64,000 bases of DNA from positions 253,948 to 317,947 of the forward strand of contig NZ_MQWD01000001.1 of assembly GCF_002283365.1 (NCBI RefSeq), read 5' to 3'. The translations under genes were made by a program, and so were the position numbers. Below the pieces are notes generated by a model that saw nothing but the letters and a program-made list of their open reading frames with translations, was not told where the DNA came from and ran no database searches. Numbering within the stretch: position 1 is the stretch's first letter; every line of letters starts with the position of its first letter. Of the stretch, positions 26,401 to 36,025 are shown piece by piece. The stretch is from Rubrivirga marina. Its GTDB lineage: Bacteria; Bacteroidota; Rhodothermia; Rhodothermales; Rubricoccaceae.

Positions 26401-28811
26401 TTCGAGGCCGAGAGGTCCGACAGGTCGAGGTCGCGGAAGCACGTCCCGTCGAAGGCGTAGCTGGGGTTCGCGTCGAACGGCCGGCCCGAGAGCGCGAGGT
26501 CGAACGCGCCTTCCGGCGTCGTGATCGGCCCGTTGACCGTCAGGAACCCGTCGTCGAGCGTGACCGCGAGGTCGGCCGAGTCGACGAGCCGCTCGCCGTA
26601 CGACGACGGCGCGGTGATGGCGACCTGGGCGTCGAGCGAGAGCGTGGCCGGGTCGAGGCCGGCGCCGCTCGCGACGTAGGTGCCCGTGAGGTCGCTGTAG
26701 CGCTCGGGGATGCCCTGGACCTCGGCGAGGTCGAGGTTCTGGAACGTGCCGCTGAGCTCGTAGGCGAGCGGCTGGGCGAACGGTCGCGCGGTGCCGGTCG
26801 CCGTCGCCTGCCCGCCCGGGCCGAAGTCGAGCGCCGCGTCGAGCGTGGCGACGCCGCCGCGGAGCTGGACATCGAGGTCGGCCGCGGCGAGCTCGAACTC
26901 GCCGTAGCGCGAGCTCTGGAGCTGGGCCGTGAGGTCGATGGGCGCGCTCGTCACGTCGACGCCCTCGCCGGAGAGCGTGAACGAGCCCGTGAGGTCGCTC
27001 TCCTGGCTCGGGTTGCCGGTGAGCGCGGCGAGGTTGAGCCCGGTGGCCTGCCCGTCGACGATGTCGTAGGCGAGCGGGTCGCCGAGGCGGAGGGTGCCGA
27101 GCGCGGCGATCCGCCCCTCGTCGCCGGCGAGCGTCGCGTCGGCGTCGAAATCGGCCACGCCGCGATCCACGTCGGCGTCGAGCTGGAGGTTCGAGAACTG
27201 GAGGCGGCGGTCCGTCAGGCCGATGTCGGCGCGGGTGAGGTCGAGCGCGAGCGTGCCCGAGAACGCGTCGAGCGAGGCCCCGCGTCCGATGAGCGCGAAC
27301 TCGCCGGCGAACTCGTCGGTCCGTCCGGAGCCCGGGAGGAGCACGCCGAGGTCGACGTTCTGGGCGGTTCCGGCGACCTGGTAGGTCGGGACCTCGTCGA
27401 ACGGACGCGCGCGGCCCTCGGCCGCCAGCGACGCGCCGGGGAGCGCGCCCTCGAGGTCGAACGAGACGCGGCCCGCGGCGAACGACCCGTCGAGGCGGAG
27501 CCGGTCGATCGTCCGGTCGCCGACGCGGCTCTCGCGGAGCGACACGGCGAACGGCCCGCTGAGCGTCTCGAGCGTCGTGCCCTGGAGGTTCAGCCGAAGG
27601 TCGCCGGTGACCTCGGCCGACGGGACGCGGTCGCCGAGGAGCGCCGAGGGGTCGAACCGCTGCAGCGTGCCCTCAGCGCGGTACCGGACCGGCCCGCTGT
27701 TCGGCTCGCGCGAGAACTCGCCGTCGACGTTGATGGTGGCGTCGTCGAGGGCGCCCGAGAGCGACGCCGTGAGGACGTCGCCGTCGGAGTCGGCGCGGAG
27801 CCGGAGGCGGGGGGCCCCGTAGACCTCGACGCCTGCGAACGCGCGGACGTCCTCAAGGTCCAGCGGCGACGCCTCGACGAGGGCGTCGAACACGGGAAGC
27901 GTCCCGTCGCCCGCGAACTGGAGCCGCGCCTCGCCGACGACGCTCGTGCCGGCCTCGCTGCGGATCATGAGCTCGTCGAGGGCGAGGTCGCGCTTCGAGA
28001 ACCGACCCGACGCCGAAAGGTCGGCCTCGGCCCGGTCGAACGGGGCGATGGCATGGAGCGAGAGGGCGTCGATGGCGCCCGAAAGGCTGTCGCCGCGCTG
28101 GCGGAAATTCTCGACGACGGCCCGGAGCTCGCGGACGGAGTGGACCGAGTCGCGGCCGTCTTCGCGGTACCAGATCACGTCGGCCGCACCGCGACGGACG
28201 GCCAACTCGTCGAGCCGGATGGCGATGCCCGCCCGCTGCTCCTCCTCGTCGGCCGGCTTGAACAGGCCGGTCACGTTGAACGAGCTGTCGGCCCGTTGGC
28301 GGACGTAGAGGTGCGGCCCGCCGATGTAGAGCCGGCTGGCCGAGAACGTCCGCCGGAGGAGCGTCGTCAGGTTGTAGTCGACCATGACGGTGTCGACCGT
28401 GACCACGGTCTCCCCGCCTCGGCGGACCTCCAGGCCGGTCAGACGAGCGCCCGTCAGGAAGTTGCCGGCGAGGCCCTCGGCCGAGACCTCGGCGTCGTCG
28501 GCGAACACGTTGGCGATCTGGCCCACGACGAGCCCACGCGCGAACTCCCGCCCGGGGCCCGTCTGGAGAAAGATGAGGACGCCGACGAGCACGACCGCCA
28601 CGAACGCGATCGCGCTCGCCAGCCCGACGCTCACGCGCTTCGCCGCGCGCCGCTTCCGTCCGCGGACGGGGCCCGGTGCGGGCCCCTCGCTCCCAGACCC
28701 GCCGTCGCCCGACGGCACGGCGTCGGGCCCGCGCACGCCCTCCCCCGTCGCTTCGCCCCGGGGGGCGGCGCCGTCGCCGAGGTGGTCGGTGCGGGTGGGG
28801 TCGGTGGACAC
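23496..28811 (-). CDS. tamB: TamB-domain (AsmA-like) intermembrane transport protein
   Basis: A 1771-residue protein. A cytoplasmic basic tail and one signal-anchor helix (about residues 60-83) are followed by a very long repetitive beta region of the AsmA/TamB bridge type. The C-terminal TamB domain is seen in LEMAQIDYEGGDIVIKFGDYLSS-type strands and ends in a YETSW strand. TamB-like proteins span the periplasm as a hydrophobic groove and carry phospholipids or help outer-membrane protein insertion. It lies immediately downstream of its Omp85 partner, the usual tamA-tamB arrangement. The start is a GTG at 28811. Confidence 0.93.
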   Translation of the reverse strand: MSTDPTRTDHLGDGAAPRGEATGEGVRGPDAVPSGDGGSGSEGPAPGPVRGRKRRAAKRVSVGLASAIAFVAVVLVGVLIFLQTGPGREFARGLVVGQIANVFADDAEVSAEGLAGNFLTGARLTGLEVRRGGETVVTVDTVMVDYNLTTLLRRTFSASRLYIGGPHLYVRQRADSSFNVTGLFKPADEEEQRAGIAIRLDELAVRRGAADVIWYREDGRDSVHSVRELRAVVENFRQRGDSLSGAIDALSLHAIAPFDRAEADLSASGRFSKRDLALDELMIRSEAGTSVVGEARLQFAGDGTLPVFDALVEASPLDLEDVRAFAGVEVYGAPRLRLRADSDGDVLTASLSGALDDATINVDGEFSREPNSGPVRYRAEGTLQRFDPSALLGDRVPSAEVTGDLRLNLQGTTLETLSGPFAVSLRESRVGDRTIDRLRLDGSFAAGRVSFDLEGALPGASLAAEGRARPFDEVPTYQVAGTAQNVDLGVLLPGSGRTDEFAGEFALIGRGASLDAFSGTLALDLTRADIGLTDRRLQFSNLQLDADVDRGVADFDADATLAGDEGRIAALGTLRLGDPLAYDIVDGQATGLNLAALTGNPSQESDLTGSFTLSGEGVDVTSAPIDLTAQLQSSRYGEFELAAADLDVQLRGGVATLDAALDFGPGGQATATGTARPFAQPLAYELSGTFQNLDLAEVQGIPERYSDLTGTYVASGAGLDPATLSLDAQVAITAPSSYGERLVDSADLAVTLDDGFLTVNGPITTPEGAFDLALSGRPFDANPSYAFDGTCFRDLDLSDLSASNPRTDLTGCFTGEIRGIADLPTANGSGVVTLRPSRINDAELEDGRVEFTLADGALRGSLDVTLLTPPRDEGVAEGGRIVASFEGRPFDETPTYALRGRTEALDAGTLLDLPPDQPLRLTLGFDLEGRGTDPETMTLRGSLTGRESTLGPVMLESLTTRFALADGVVSVDTLRFESDLAQATGGGTLALFNDRAASDFRLEGTVESLAPLAAQTDRTLGLERGSFVLNASAQPGEPLRLLGSAEARQVVVDEIAVTGFDASVDMSWNRALADSLGLGALDGEVRTTFDVLSGPTYRVEEGRATVAADDGTFTVDATVTVDERRDLDVFARIDPQSDGVLIERGRFRLDDKTWQLLQPTEIAVAEGLIDVRGLILASESGGQQIAADGTIDFNGEQNFVVTVEDVPIDALTEFVNLGALGGDLTATLDLTGPATAPRIDGRVSLADLTSNGEPVGALAADVAYADGRLGLDAVLTHEGGETLTVDGTVPFAFSLADGPQSEGGDADERVDLRARARAFPIDWARPFLDDRAYNALGGTLRLDLTIVGTQANPQLDGVATLQGGRLGVVATGRVYEPITADLTFQNDRIVLEDVRILDESGRTALDVTGNVRFRELSVGEFDLTITPRDFLAMDTRTYDGLVIDRGSTPLRLTGTLDRPVLRGSVVLAQGDIYLTDELVPPELESVTLTDAQIREVESRFGRVVTARDTAQSRFVDALDYALTVEIEQNVWLRSEAGLPFDIEFRGDVDARKRSYAESSQLFGRIDLVRGSVQTLNRQFDLENGSITFNGDPLAAIVDLAATLDIRLPGSISGQSSAVITLSAQGQLDENPSIRLSSTPTMEAADIVSLIATGRLADEFVGTGALAGAGTGLALGTVSGFAEGLASRTLGLEMAQIDYEGGDIVIKFGDYLSSRLFWTGGFIVPLGDNSQSENRLPILFSLDYELLRWLSAQTEYSGQRGVGAGLNYETSW

Positions 28812-28900
28812 GAGGGGGCGTGAACGCGAGAGCGGGATGGAAGGTCTGCGGGCCGAGCGAACCTCAGGAGAACGTCAGGGTCCGGCCTACTCCTCGGCCT

Positions 28901-31192
28901 CTAGAACGTCTGTCCGATGGAGATGTAGAGCTGGGCCCGCCCGAGGATCTGGCGGGCGGAGATGGCCTCGGGGTCGAAGTCGGTCCCGTTGAGCCGCGCG
29001 TCGATGTAGCCGCGTGCGTCCCCGCTGCTCGGGTCGTCGATCTCGGCGCCGCCGAAACAGACGGGGTCGCTGGCGTAGATCGAGTCGCCGCAGTAGACGC
29101 GGGCCGGCTGGCGGAGGTCGAGGTACGACGGGTTGACCTTCACCCCGATCCCGATCGAGACGAACCCGACCGGGGTGAGGTACTGGATCCCGGCGCCGAC
29201 GCCGACGCGGAGGCCGCCCTCGTTCTCGAGGATCTCGGCGAGCGTCGTGTCGGCCGGGGCGCCGCCGGCGCGGAGGAGGTCCTCGGCCGGGGCCGAGCTC
29301 GGCGCGCCGACGTAGCCCGCGTCCGTGAACACGTTGACGCCCCACTGCGGGCCGAGCGCGCTGAGGGGCAGGTTGAGTTGGACGCTCCCCGCCATCTTGT
29401 ACCGCCCGCCCACGCCGACGTAGTTCACGTCGCGCGAACTCGTGATGAGCGACGGGTCCGGCGTCACGCCCGGCGTCTCCACGGGCGGCGTGATGGAGAA
29501 CGTCTTGGGCCCGAGCCGGGCCGCCGCCCACCCGCGCACGTCGGACGTCCCTCCGGAGTAGAAGAGCTGGTCGCGGAAGAGGACGTAGTCGCCCACGTCA
29601 TCCGGCGTGGTCCCGCCGAGCGGGAGGAGCCCGCCGAAGATGCCGCGCAGCACGACGCCCGAGCGCCGGCCGCGCAGCGGGATCGTGGCCGTCGCCGCGA
29701 GCCGGGCGCGGCCGTAGGCCACGTCGCCTCCGGCGGCCGAGAGCGACGGCCGGAGGACGTAGCCGCGCGTCGGCTGGAGCGGGTCGTCGAGCGTGCCGTA
29801 GACGAGGTCGAGGCCGAGCACGCCGGTCGTGGCCTCGAGCGTGTCGGGGAGGAACGGGCCCGGCGGGAGCGCGAACTGCCCCGCGTCGAGGAGCCGGATG
29901 CCGAGCCCGCGTGAGAGGTCGCGGCGGCGGCCCGTGACCGAGAGCGCCGCCGTCTTGAGCGGGGCGAGGGTCAGGAGCAGCGTGTTGGCGACCTCGGCCG
30001 TCGCACTCGACTCGATCTCGTCGTCGCGGACGCGGTACGACGGCTGGAGCGTGTACGAGAGTCGCCGGTCGAAGACGTACGGCTGGCGGAACGGGACCGA
30101 CACGCGGAGGTCGCGGATGGGACCGCCCGAGACCGACGTCGCGCCCGTCCCGCCGAGCCCGGAGAGGATCCCCGTCCGCCACTCGATGTCGACGCCGAGT
30201 TGGCGGGCGCCCTCGAACGCGTTCCGGTGCGTGGCCGAGGCCCGGAGCGTGACGCCGCCGTCGGTGAAGTAGCCCGTGAACGCCGAGAGGACCCGGCTCG
30301 GCCCGCGCCGCACGCGGACGACGACCGGCACCGTCGTGTCGCCCCGGACCGCCTCGGGCGCGATGTCGACGAGGGCGAGCTCGAACAGGCCGAGGCCGAA
30401 CACCTCGCGCTGGCCCTCGGCGAGCGCGCTCGCGTCGAACAGGTCGCCCGTCTCGAACGGGAGCTCACGCGTGACGACGTTGCGGGCCAGCGACTCGTTG
30501 CCCTCGACCTGGATCTCGCCCACCCGCGCCCGCGGCCCCACGTTGACCTTCACGCGGACGTCGGCCCGGAGGCCGGTCGTGTCGGGGAACTGCTCGGCGC
30601 CGGCGTCCGCCCAGGCGTAGCCGCGGTTGCGGAGCCACGAGATCGTCTGGCTCTGGAGCTCGACGAGGGCGAAGTTGTCGAGCCGGTCGCCCGTCCGGAC
30701 GGCTGGGTTCCGCTGGAAGGTCGCCCAGTCCTCCCGGATCTCGAGCGCCAGCACCGAGGCCACGTCGCTCTGGCCCGGCCCCGCGAACGAGACCTCGCCC
30801 ACGAGGAGCGGCGGCCCCTCGTCGATCACGAACGTCACCCCGACCGTGTTGTCCGTCGTGTCGAGCGCGACCTCGTAGTCGACCTCGGCGAGGGGGAACC
30901 CGCTGCTCTCGTAGTACCGAGTGAGGCGGACGACGTCCTTCGCCGTCTCGATCGGGTCGAACGGGTACGGGACGTCGCTCCCGCGCGGGATGAGGCCGAA
31001 GATCGGCCCCGGCGGCGCCGTCGTCGCGACCTGGAGCTTGAGGTTCTCGATGAGCAGCGTCTGCCCGTCGACGAACTCGAAGCCCAGCGAGCCCACCGTC
31101 GTCTCGTCGTCGACGAGCGTGAGGGGGACCTGGGCACGCGCGCCGGCGAGGGCACCGAGGACGAGGAGAAGGGCGAGGAGACGGGCGGTCAC
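28901..31192 (-). CDS. Omp85-family outer-membrane assembly protein (TamA/BamA-like)
   Basis: A 763-residue protein with a signal peptide of about 20 residues starting at GTG 31192. Three or so POTRA repeats follow (residues ~30-275, for example VGEIQVEGNESLARNVVTRELPFETGDLFD). A surface-antigen barrel then extends from about residue 330 to the C-terminal Phe (YISIGQTF), and contains a VRGW segment (Omp85 VRGF/Y-like). Because tamB is directly downstream, the TamA role is favoured over BamA. A Cys pair near the C-terminus (YCGDSIYASDPVC) probably forms an extracellular or loop disulfide. Confidence 0.9.
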   Translation of the reverse strand: MTARLLALLLVLGALAGARAQVPLTLVDDETTVGSLGFEFVDGQTLLIENLKLQVATTAPPGPIFGLIPRGSDVPYPFDPIETAKDVVRLTRYYESSGFPLAEVDYEVALDTTDNTVGVTFVIDEGPPLLVGEVSFAGPGQSDVASVLALEIREDWATFQRNPAVRTGDRLDNFALVELQSQTISWLRNRGYAWADAGAEQFPDTTGLRADVRVKVNVGPRARVGEIQVEGNESLARNVVTRELPFETGDLFDASALAEGQREVFGLGLFELALVDIAPEAVRGDTTVPVVVRVRRGPSRVLSAFTGYFTDGGVTLRASATHRNAFEGARQLGVDIEWRTGILSGLGGTGATSVSGGPIRDLRVSVPFRQPYVFDRRLSYTLQPSYRVRDDEIESSATAEVANTLLLTLAPLKTAALSVTGRRRDLSRGLGIRLLDAGQFALPPGPFLPDTLEATTGVLGLDLVYGTLDDPLQPTRGYVLRPSLSAAGGDVAYGRARLAATATIPLRGRRSGVVLRGIFGGLLPLGGTTPDDVGDYVLFRDQLFYSGGTSDVRGWAAARLGPKTFSITPPVETPGVTPDPSLITSSRDVNYVGVGGRYKMAGSVQLNLPLSALGPQWGVNVFTDAGYVGAPSSAPAEDLLRAGGAPADTTLAEILENEGGLRVGVGAGIQYLTPVGFVSIGIGVKVNPSYLDLRQPARVYCGDSIYASDPVCFGGAEIDDPSSGDARGYIDARLNGTDFDPEAISARQILGRAQLYISIGQTF

Positions 31193-31239
31193 GCGGGGGC
31201 GGAGGGGAAGCGGACAAGCTACCGACCGCCAGGATCGGC

Positions 31240-32394
31240 TCACGAGGACGCGGGCACCGGGCCACCGTCGCGAACCGCCCCTTCGGGCAGCGCGTCGCCG
31301 CCGGGCGCGGCCCCGGACACCTCCGCCGCGGCCGACGGTTCCGCCCGGGCCACGTTCCCCACCGACTCGTGGACCGACTCGTGGACGGCCTCGGCCGCCT
31401 CGGCCTCGACGCGCTCGCGGTGCTTCCGGAACTCGCCGGGCTTCCGCGACCACATCTTCCGCAGCCGCGACTTCCGCGGCCGCACGCGGCGCTCGTGGAG
31501 CGCGGCCACGACGGCGCCGGCCACGAGGATCAGCCCCGAGAGGTACACCCAGAACACGAACGCCAGGATCAGCCCGAACGCCCCCCCGAGGCCGCCGAGC
31601 CCCTCGCCCGACTGGGCGTACCGGTCGAAGTCGGCGACGTACGTCGCGTAGTAGGCGAACCCGTTCTTGGCCAGCTCGAACAGGATCGCCGCGACGGCCG
31701 CCCCCGCCAGCGCGCTCCGCTTCGGCGGCTTGGGCCGCGGTACGAAGTAGTACAGCTGGGCCAGCATCCCGACCGTGAGGACGTATGGGACGAGGAACGT
31801 GACGGCCTGGAGCAGCCCGCCCGTGGCGGTCCCCACGAAGCCCGGGTCGAGGCCGGCGCGGGCCGCCAGGTCGCCGCTCCGCGCGCTCAGGAACCGGGCG
31901 GCCGTCGTGATCCCGAACGAGAGGAGGAACAGGCTCCCGACCTGGGCCACCATCCGGAGGTCGAAGGCGTAGCCGCCGAGGATCGAGCGCATCTGGTGCC
32001 GGCTCTCCCCCATCGCCGCGCCGACCACGTAGCGCAGCGTCGCGAACATGGTGATGACCGTCGCGATGAAGAAGATCGCACCGAACGTCGTGATGGCCCC
32101 CGAGGCCTCCTGGAGCTGGAGCACGAGCTCGACGAGCCCGTCGCTCTGGGTCGGCGGGAGGAACCCTCGGAGGAACTGGGCCACGGTCGTGAACGCGTCC
32201 TCCTGCCGGAGCACCCGGCCGAAGATGCCGACCGCGAGGAGGATCAGCGGGAGGAGCGTGACGAGCGTCTTGAACGCGATGGCCTGCGCCCACAGGAACA
32301 CGGGGTCCGTGGTGAACACCTTGAGCAGGCCCCGCCCGTAGTACTGGGGGACCGTCAGGGCCTGTTTGGCGTGGTAGGCTGCCGCGCGGAGCAT
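31240..32394 (-). CDS. YihY/BrkB-family membrane protein
   Basis: A 384-residue inner-membrane protein with about six helices. It has the family's N-terminal DPVFLWAQAIAFKTLVTLLPLILL and the C-terminal FAYYATYVADFDRYAQSGEGLGGLGGAFGLILAFVFWVYLSG pattern. YihY proteins are implicated in envelope lipid or lipopolysaccharide transport in other bacteria. The last 60 residues are charged and disordered-looking. It is immediately upstream of the Omp85 gene (48 bases) and probably begins the envelope transcript. Confidence 0.88.
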   Translation of the reverse strand: MLRAAAYHAKQALTVPQYYGRGLLKVFTTDPVFLWAQAIAFKTLVTLLPLILLAVGIFGRVLRQEDAFTTVAQFLRGFLPPTQSDGLVELVLQLQEASGAITTFGAIFFIATVITMFATLRYVVGAAMGESRHQMRSILGGYAFDLRMVAQVGSLFLLSFGITTAARFLSARSGDLAARAGLDPGFVGTATGGLLQAVTFLVPYVLTVGMLAQLYYFVPRPKPPKRSALAGAAVAAILFELAKNGFAYYATYVADFDRYAQSGEGLGGLGGAFGLILAFVFWVYLSGLILVAGAVVAALHERRVRPRKSRLRKMWSRKPGEFRKHRERVEAEAAEAVHESVHESVGNVARAEPSAAAEVSGAAPGGDALPEGAVRDGGPVPASS

Positions 32395-32488
32395 CGGAGG
32401 CAGAGTACGATGGGCCGTCCCCGGAGGTCCACAGGGAGCGCCCCACGCCCCGTTCAGGAGGCGTCCTCCTACGATCCGTGCTTGGCCG

Positions 32489-32502
32489 CCTCGACGTCGA
32501 GG
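32489..32502. repeat. CCTCGACGTCGAGG palindrome
   Basis: A 14-base perfect palindrome with GGCCG/CCGG flanks, located between the NTF2-like gene stop (32516) and the YihY gene start. It has the same type and position as the palindromes at other gene ends. Confidence 0.4.
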
Positions 32503-32515
32503 CCGGGACGGTCGC

Positions 32516-32875
32516 CTACTCCGTCGGGAGCGGGAGACCCTGCTGGCGGAGGAACGACAGCCTGTCGAAGTACCCGCGCTGGAACGCGATCCGCCCGCCG
32601 ACGACGTGGAAGAAGCCACAGCCGCGGAGGCCGAGCGGGTCGCGCCACTCCAGGATCGCCCACTCGCCGTCCTCGAACAGGTGCTCCACGAGGCACGTCA
32701 TGTCGGCCTCGGCGAACTCGCGGACGAACATCGCGCGGATCGCCTCACGCCCCTCGACCGGGTCCGCCACGACCTGGTGGTTCACGGCGTCGGGCGCGTA
32801 GAGCGCCGCGATGGCGTCGACGTCGGCGGCGTTGAACGCCTCGACCCACCGCTCGATGACCGCGCGGGGGCTCAC
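32516..32875 (-). CDS. SnoaL/NTF2-like protein
   Basis: A 119-residue protein with the cone-shaped NTF2 fold signature. RAVIERWVEAFNAADVDAIAALYAPDAVNHQV is the typical first helix and strand, and GREAIRAMFVREF the second helix. Such proteins include polyketide cyclases, isomerases and binding proteins; no catalytic residue set identifies a reaction here. The start is a GTG at 32875, eighteen bases from the clpX stop, so it may be cotranscribed with clpX. Confidence 0.78.
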   Translation of the reverse strand: MSPRAVIERWVEAFNAADVDAIAALYAPDAVNHQVVADPVEGREAIRAMFVREFAEADMTCLVEHLFEDGEWAILEWRDPLGLRGCGFFHVVGGRIAFQRGYFDRLSFLRQQGLPLPTE

Positions 32876-32893
32876 GCCGACGCCGTCTGTTGG

Positions 32894-34171
<1,278 letters not shown>

Positions 34172-34328
34172 GCGCGTGCGGGTGAGAACGGGACGCGGCA
34201 ATCTAGGGCCACCGGCGAGGACGCTCGGCCCTCCCGGCCGTTTGTCCGAGATGCCCTGACGCGCGGGACGGCCGACGGGCTCCCCGAGGTGGGCAGAGCG
34301 GGGCGCCGGCGGGCTAGTTTGCGAGCAC

Positions 34329-34402
34329 GCCCCGGTAGCTTAATTGGATAAAGCGACGGCCTTCTAAGCCGTTGAGTCCAGGTTCGAGTCCTGGCCGGGG
34401 TG
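34329..34402 (+). tRNA. tRNA-Arg (anticodon TCT)
   Basis: A 74-nt cloverleaf: acceptor GCCCCGG with CCGGGGT (a G1-U72 wobble), anticodon stem ACGGC/GCCGT with loop CTTCTAA (anticodon TCT), and T arm CCAGG TTCGAGT CCTGG. Discriminator is G and CCA is not encoded. Confidence 0.96.
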
Positions 34403-34423
34403 CTCGTCTCCCCCGGCCCCTTG

Positions 34424-34759
34424 ATGGACTCGCCGCCCTTCGCGGACGCCTCCGCCCTTCCCTGGCAGCCCGTCGCCCCCGGCGTGGAGCGGCAGGTCCT
34501 CGCCCATGACGACGGGCTCATGTTGGTCCGCGTGCGGTTCGAGGCCGGCGCCGTCGGCACGGTCCACCCGCATCCCCACCGGCAGGTGAGCTACGTCGAG
34601 ACGGGCGTCTTCGAGGTCGAGGTTGGAGACGAGCGCCGGGTGCTCCGGGCCGGCGACGGCTTCGTCGTGGCGCCCGACGTCCTGCACGGCGTCGTCGCGC
34701 ACGAGGCCGGCGTGTTGCTCGACGTCTTCAGTCCGGCGCGTGAGGAGTTTTTGGACTAG
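34424..34759 (+). CDS. Cupin-domain protein
   Basis: A 111-residue single-domain cupin. Motif 1 is HPHPHRQVSYVETGVFEVEVG, with two or three His and a Glu-like position, and motif 2 is GDGFVVAPDVLHGV. This can hold a metal ion; functions range from isomerases to sensors. An upstream in-frame GTG at 34400 overlaps the tRNA-Arg gene and is rejected in favour of ATG 34424. It is similar in size to the cupin at 39064-39402 but not closely related. Confidence 0.8.
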   Translation: MDSPPFADASALPWQPVAPGVERQVLAHDDGLMLVRVRFEAGAVGTVHPHPHRQVSYVETGVFEVEVGDERRVLRAGDGFVVAPDVLHGVVAHEAGVLLDVFSPAREEFLD

Positions 34760-34831
34760 AGACCGCCCGCCTCGGTGAGTGGGTCGGCGACCCGGCGATC
34801 CGACTGGCGCCCGGACGGGCGTTCCCAGCCA

Positions 34832-34948
34832 CTACCGACGGGACCGGAGAAGGAGAACGAAGGCGACGAGCCCGATGAGGAGGAGACCGAGGGCGAGGTC
34901 GAGCACGAGCGGGGTGGTCCGAGAGCCAAGCGACGTGCGCCCAGCCAT
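34832..34948 (-). CDS. Possible small single-helix membrane protein
   Basis: A 38-residue open frame starting MAGRTSLGSR, with one hydrophobic helix (LVLDLALGLLLIGLVAFVLLL) and a basic RSRR tail, positive-inside for an N-out protein. No homology is recognised; support is only the ATG and a convincing helix. Confidence 0.4.
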   Translation of the reverse strand: MAGRTSLGSRTTPLVLDLALGLLLIGLVAFVLLLRSRR

Positions 34949-35132
34949 CGACGGGGGCGAGCGACGGGCCGCATGTGCCTTTAGGGTAGGGAAGCCGCCT
35001 CCCCTCCGGCATGGGAGGCACGCACTACAGGAAGCGGGCGTGGTGGCTGGGCTCGGGCTTCCCCCCAGTTCGACTTTGCGGCGCAACGTCTAGGTTGGTC
35101 AGGAGTTACGCCAATCCCTGGCCTCCGTATCC

Positions 35133-35234
35133 ATGCGAACCCACACGGACGAGACCGTGACGATGACGCCCGGCCGCGTGGCGCTCGTCGTCGCCCTCAT
35201 TCTTCTCGCCCTCGCGTTCGGCCTCCTTGGTTGA
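35133..35234 (+). CDS. Possible very small single-helix membrane protein
   Basis: A 33-residue open frame (MRTHTDETVTM start, TGA at 35232-35234) with one hydrophobic helix (RVALVVALILLALAFGLLG). No homology seen. It is in an otherwise gene-poor stretch from 34949 to 35406 that holds nothing else I can identify apart from the start of the tRNA-Cys gene. Confidence 0.35.
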   Translation: MRTHTDETVTMTPGRVALVVALILLALAFGLLG

Positions 35235-35406
35235 CGGCGTCTCGTCGGGCTCGGCCGTCCGGCGAGGCGGCGTTGGCGTAGACTCCGCGTCTTCCTTGGC
35301 GTCTGGACTTGGCCGTCGCCACTCTTGATCGCCGTGTCGACTCTGGCCGGGCCTGCGCACGGATCTCATCGACACGTGGGGCGGGCCTCCGTAGATTGGG
35401 CGTCGC

Positions 35407-35477
35407 GGTGCCGTGGCCGAGGGGTTAGGCACAGGTCTGCAAAACCTGGTACACCGGTTCAAATCCGGTCGGCACCT
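35407..35477 (+). tRNA. tRNA-Cys (anticodon GCA)
   Basis: A 71-nt cloverleaf: acceptor GGTGCCG with CGGCACC, U73 discriminator as expected for tRNA-Cys, anticodon stem CAGGT/ACCTG with loop CTGCAAA (anticodon GCA), and T arm CCGG TTCAAAT CCGG. CCA is not encoded. Confidence 0.97.
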
Positions 35478-35526
35478 CCCGCGACGCGCCCCGCCGACCT
35501 CCGTCGGCGGGGCGCTCGTGTCTCGG

Positions 35527-35548
35527 CCCGCCTCGGCGCCGAGGCGGG
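35527..35548. terminator. 22-base perfect palindrome
   Basis: A fully self-complementary 22-mer (CCCGCCTCGGC then its mirror) between tRNA-Cys and the stop of the convergent gene at 35570. It is a likely bidirectional terminator and a member of the CCGCCTCGG family. Confidence 0.5.
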
Positions 35549-35569
35549 GGTGGCCGCCTCGGCCCGGCC

Positions 35570-35869
35570 TCAGCCCGCGAGCTCCTCCAGCCCGTCCTTG
35601 ATGGCCGACGTGGACCCCACGACCTCGGCCTTCCCCCGGACCGCCCCGGCCAGGAACCGCACCACGTACCACGGGATCGCGCCGACGCCGAACACGGAGA
35701 TCCGCCCGCCGCCCGTCTTCGCATTCGAGCCGCTCCTCGCGGAGCCCACCGTCTCGGCACATTGCCGGGCGACGGCGTAGAGCCGCGATTGCTCGCTGAG
35801 GTCGAAGTGACCGACCGTGCGGAGCTCGCGGGCGAAGTCGGATTGGGAGACGATGCGGGTGCCGGCCAT
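35570..35869 (-). CDS. Hypothetical protein
   Basis: A 99-residue protein with an ATG at 35869 (MAGTRIVSQSDFARELRTVGHF). The N-terminal third is helical and charged, followed by a Gly/Ser-rich turn and two probable helices. No signal peptide, no catalytic motif and no family recognised. Its placement beside tRNA-Cys and before an M16 gene gives no functional clue. Confidence 0.55.
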   Translation of the reverse strand: MAGTRIVSQSDFARELRTVGHFDLSEQSRLYAVARQCAETVGSARSGSNAKTGGGRISVFGVGAIPWYVVRFLAGAVRGKAEVVGSTSAIKDGLEELAG

Positions 35870-36025
35870 GGGGGCACAGGGGAGTGAGGCTGGTCACAGG
35901 GTAAACCGCAGGGCGGATATTCCACAAGTCCCGCCCCGATGCCGAGGCGGGCAGGGCCAAGTGACGGACCCCGGGCGCGAGTGCGGCATTGGACTCCGTT
36001 CCTGCAGCTCTCCCCGACCCTCCGC

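Noticed and set aside
24981-28823. A 1280-codon open frame on the plus strand opposite tamB
   Set aside because: It is the antisense shadow of a real gene. In DNA this rich in GC, stop codons are rare on both strands; its translation is low-complexity Arg/Glu/Ala/Gly without domains.
34400-34423. GTG start for the cupin gene inside tRNA-Arg
   Set aside because: It overlaps the 3' end of the tRNA; the ATG at 34424 is well placed.
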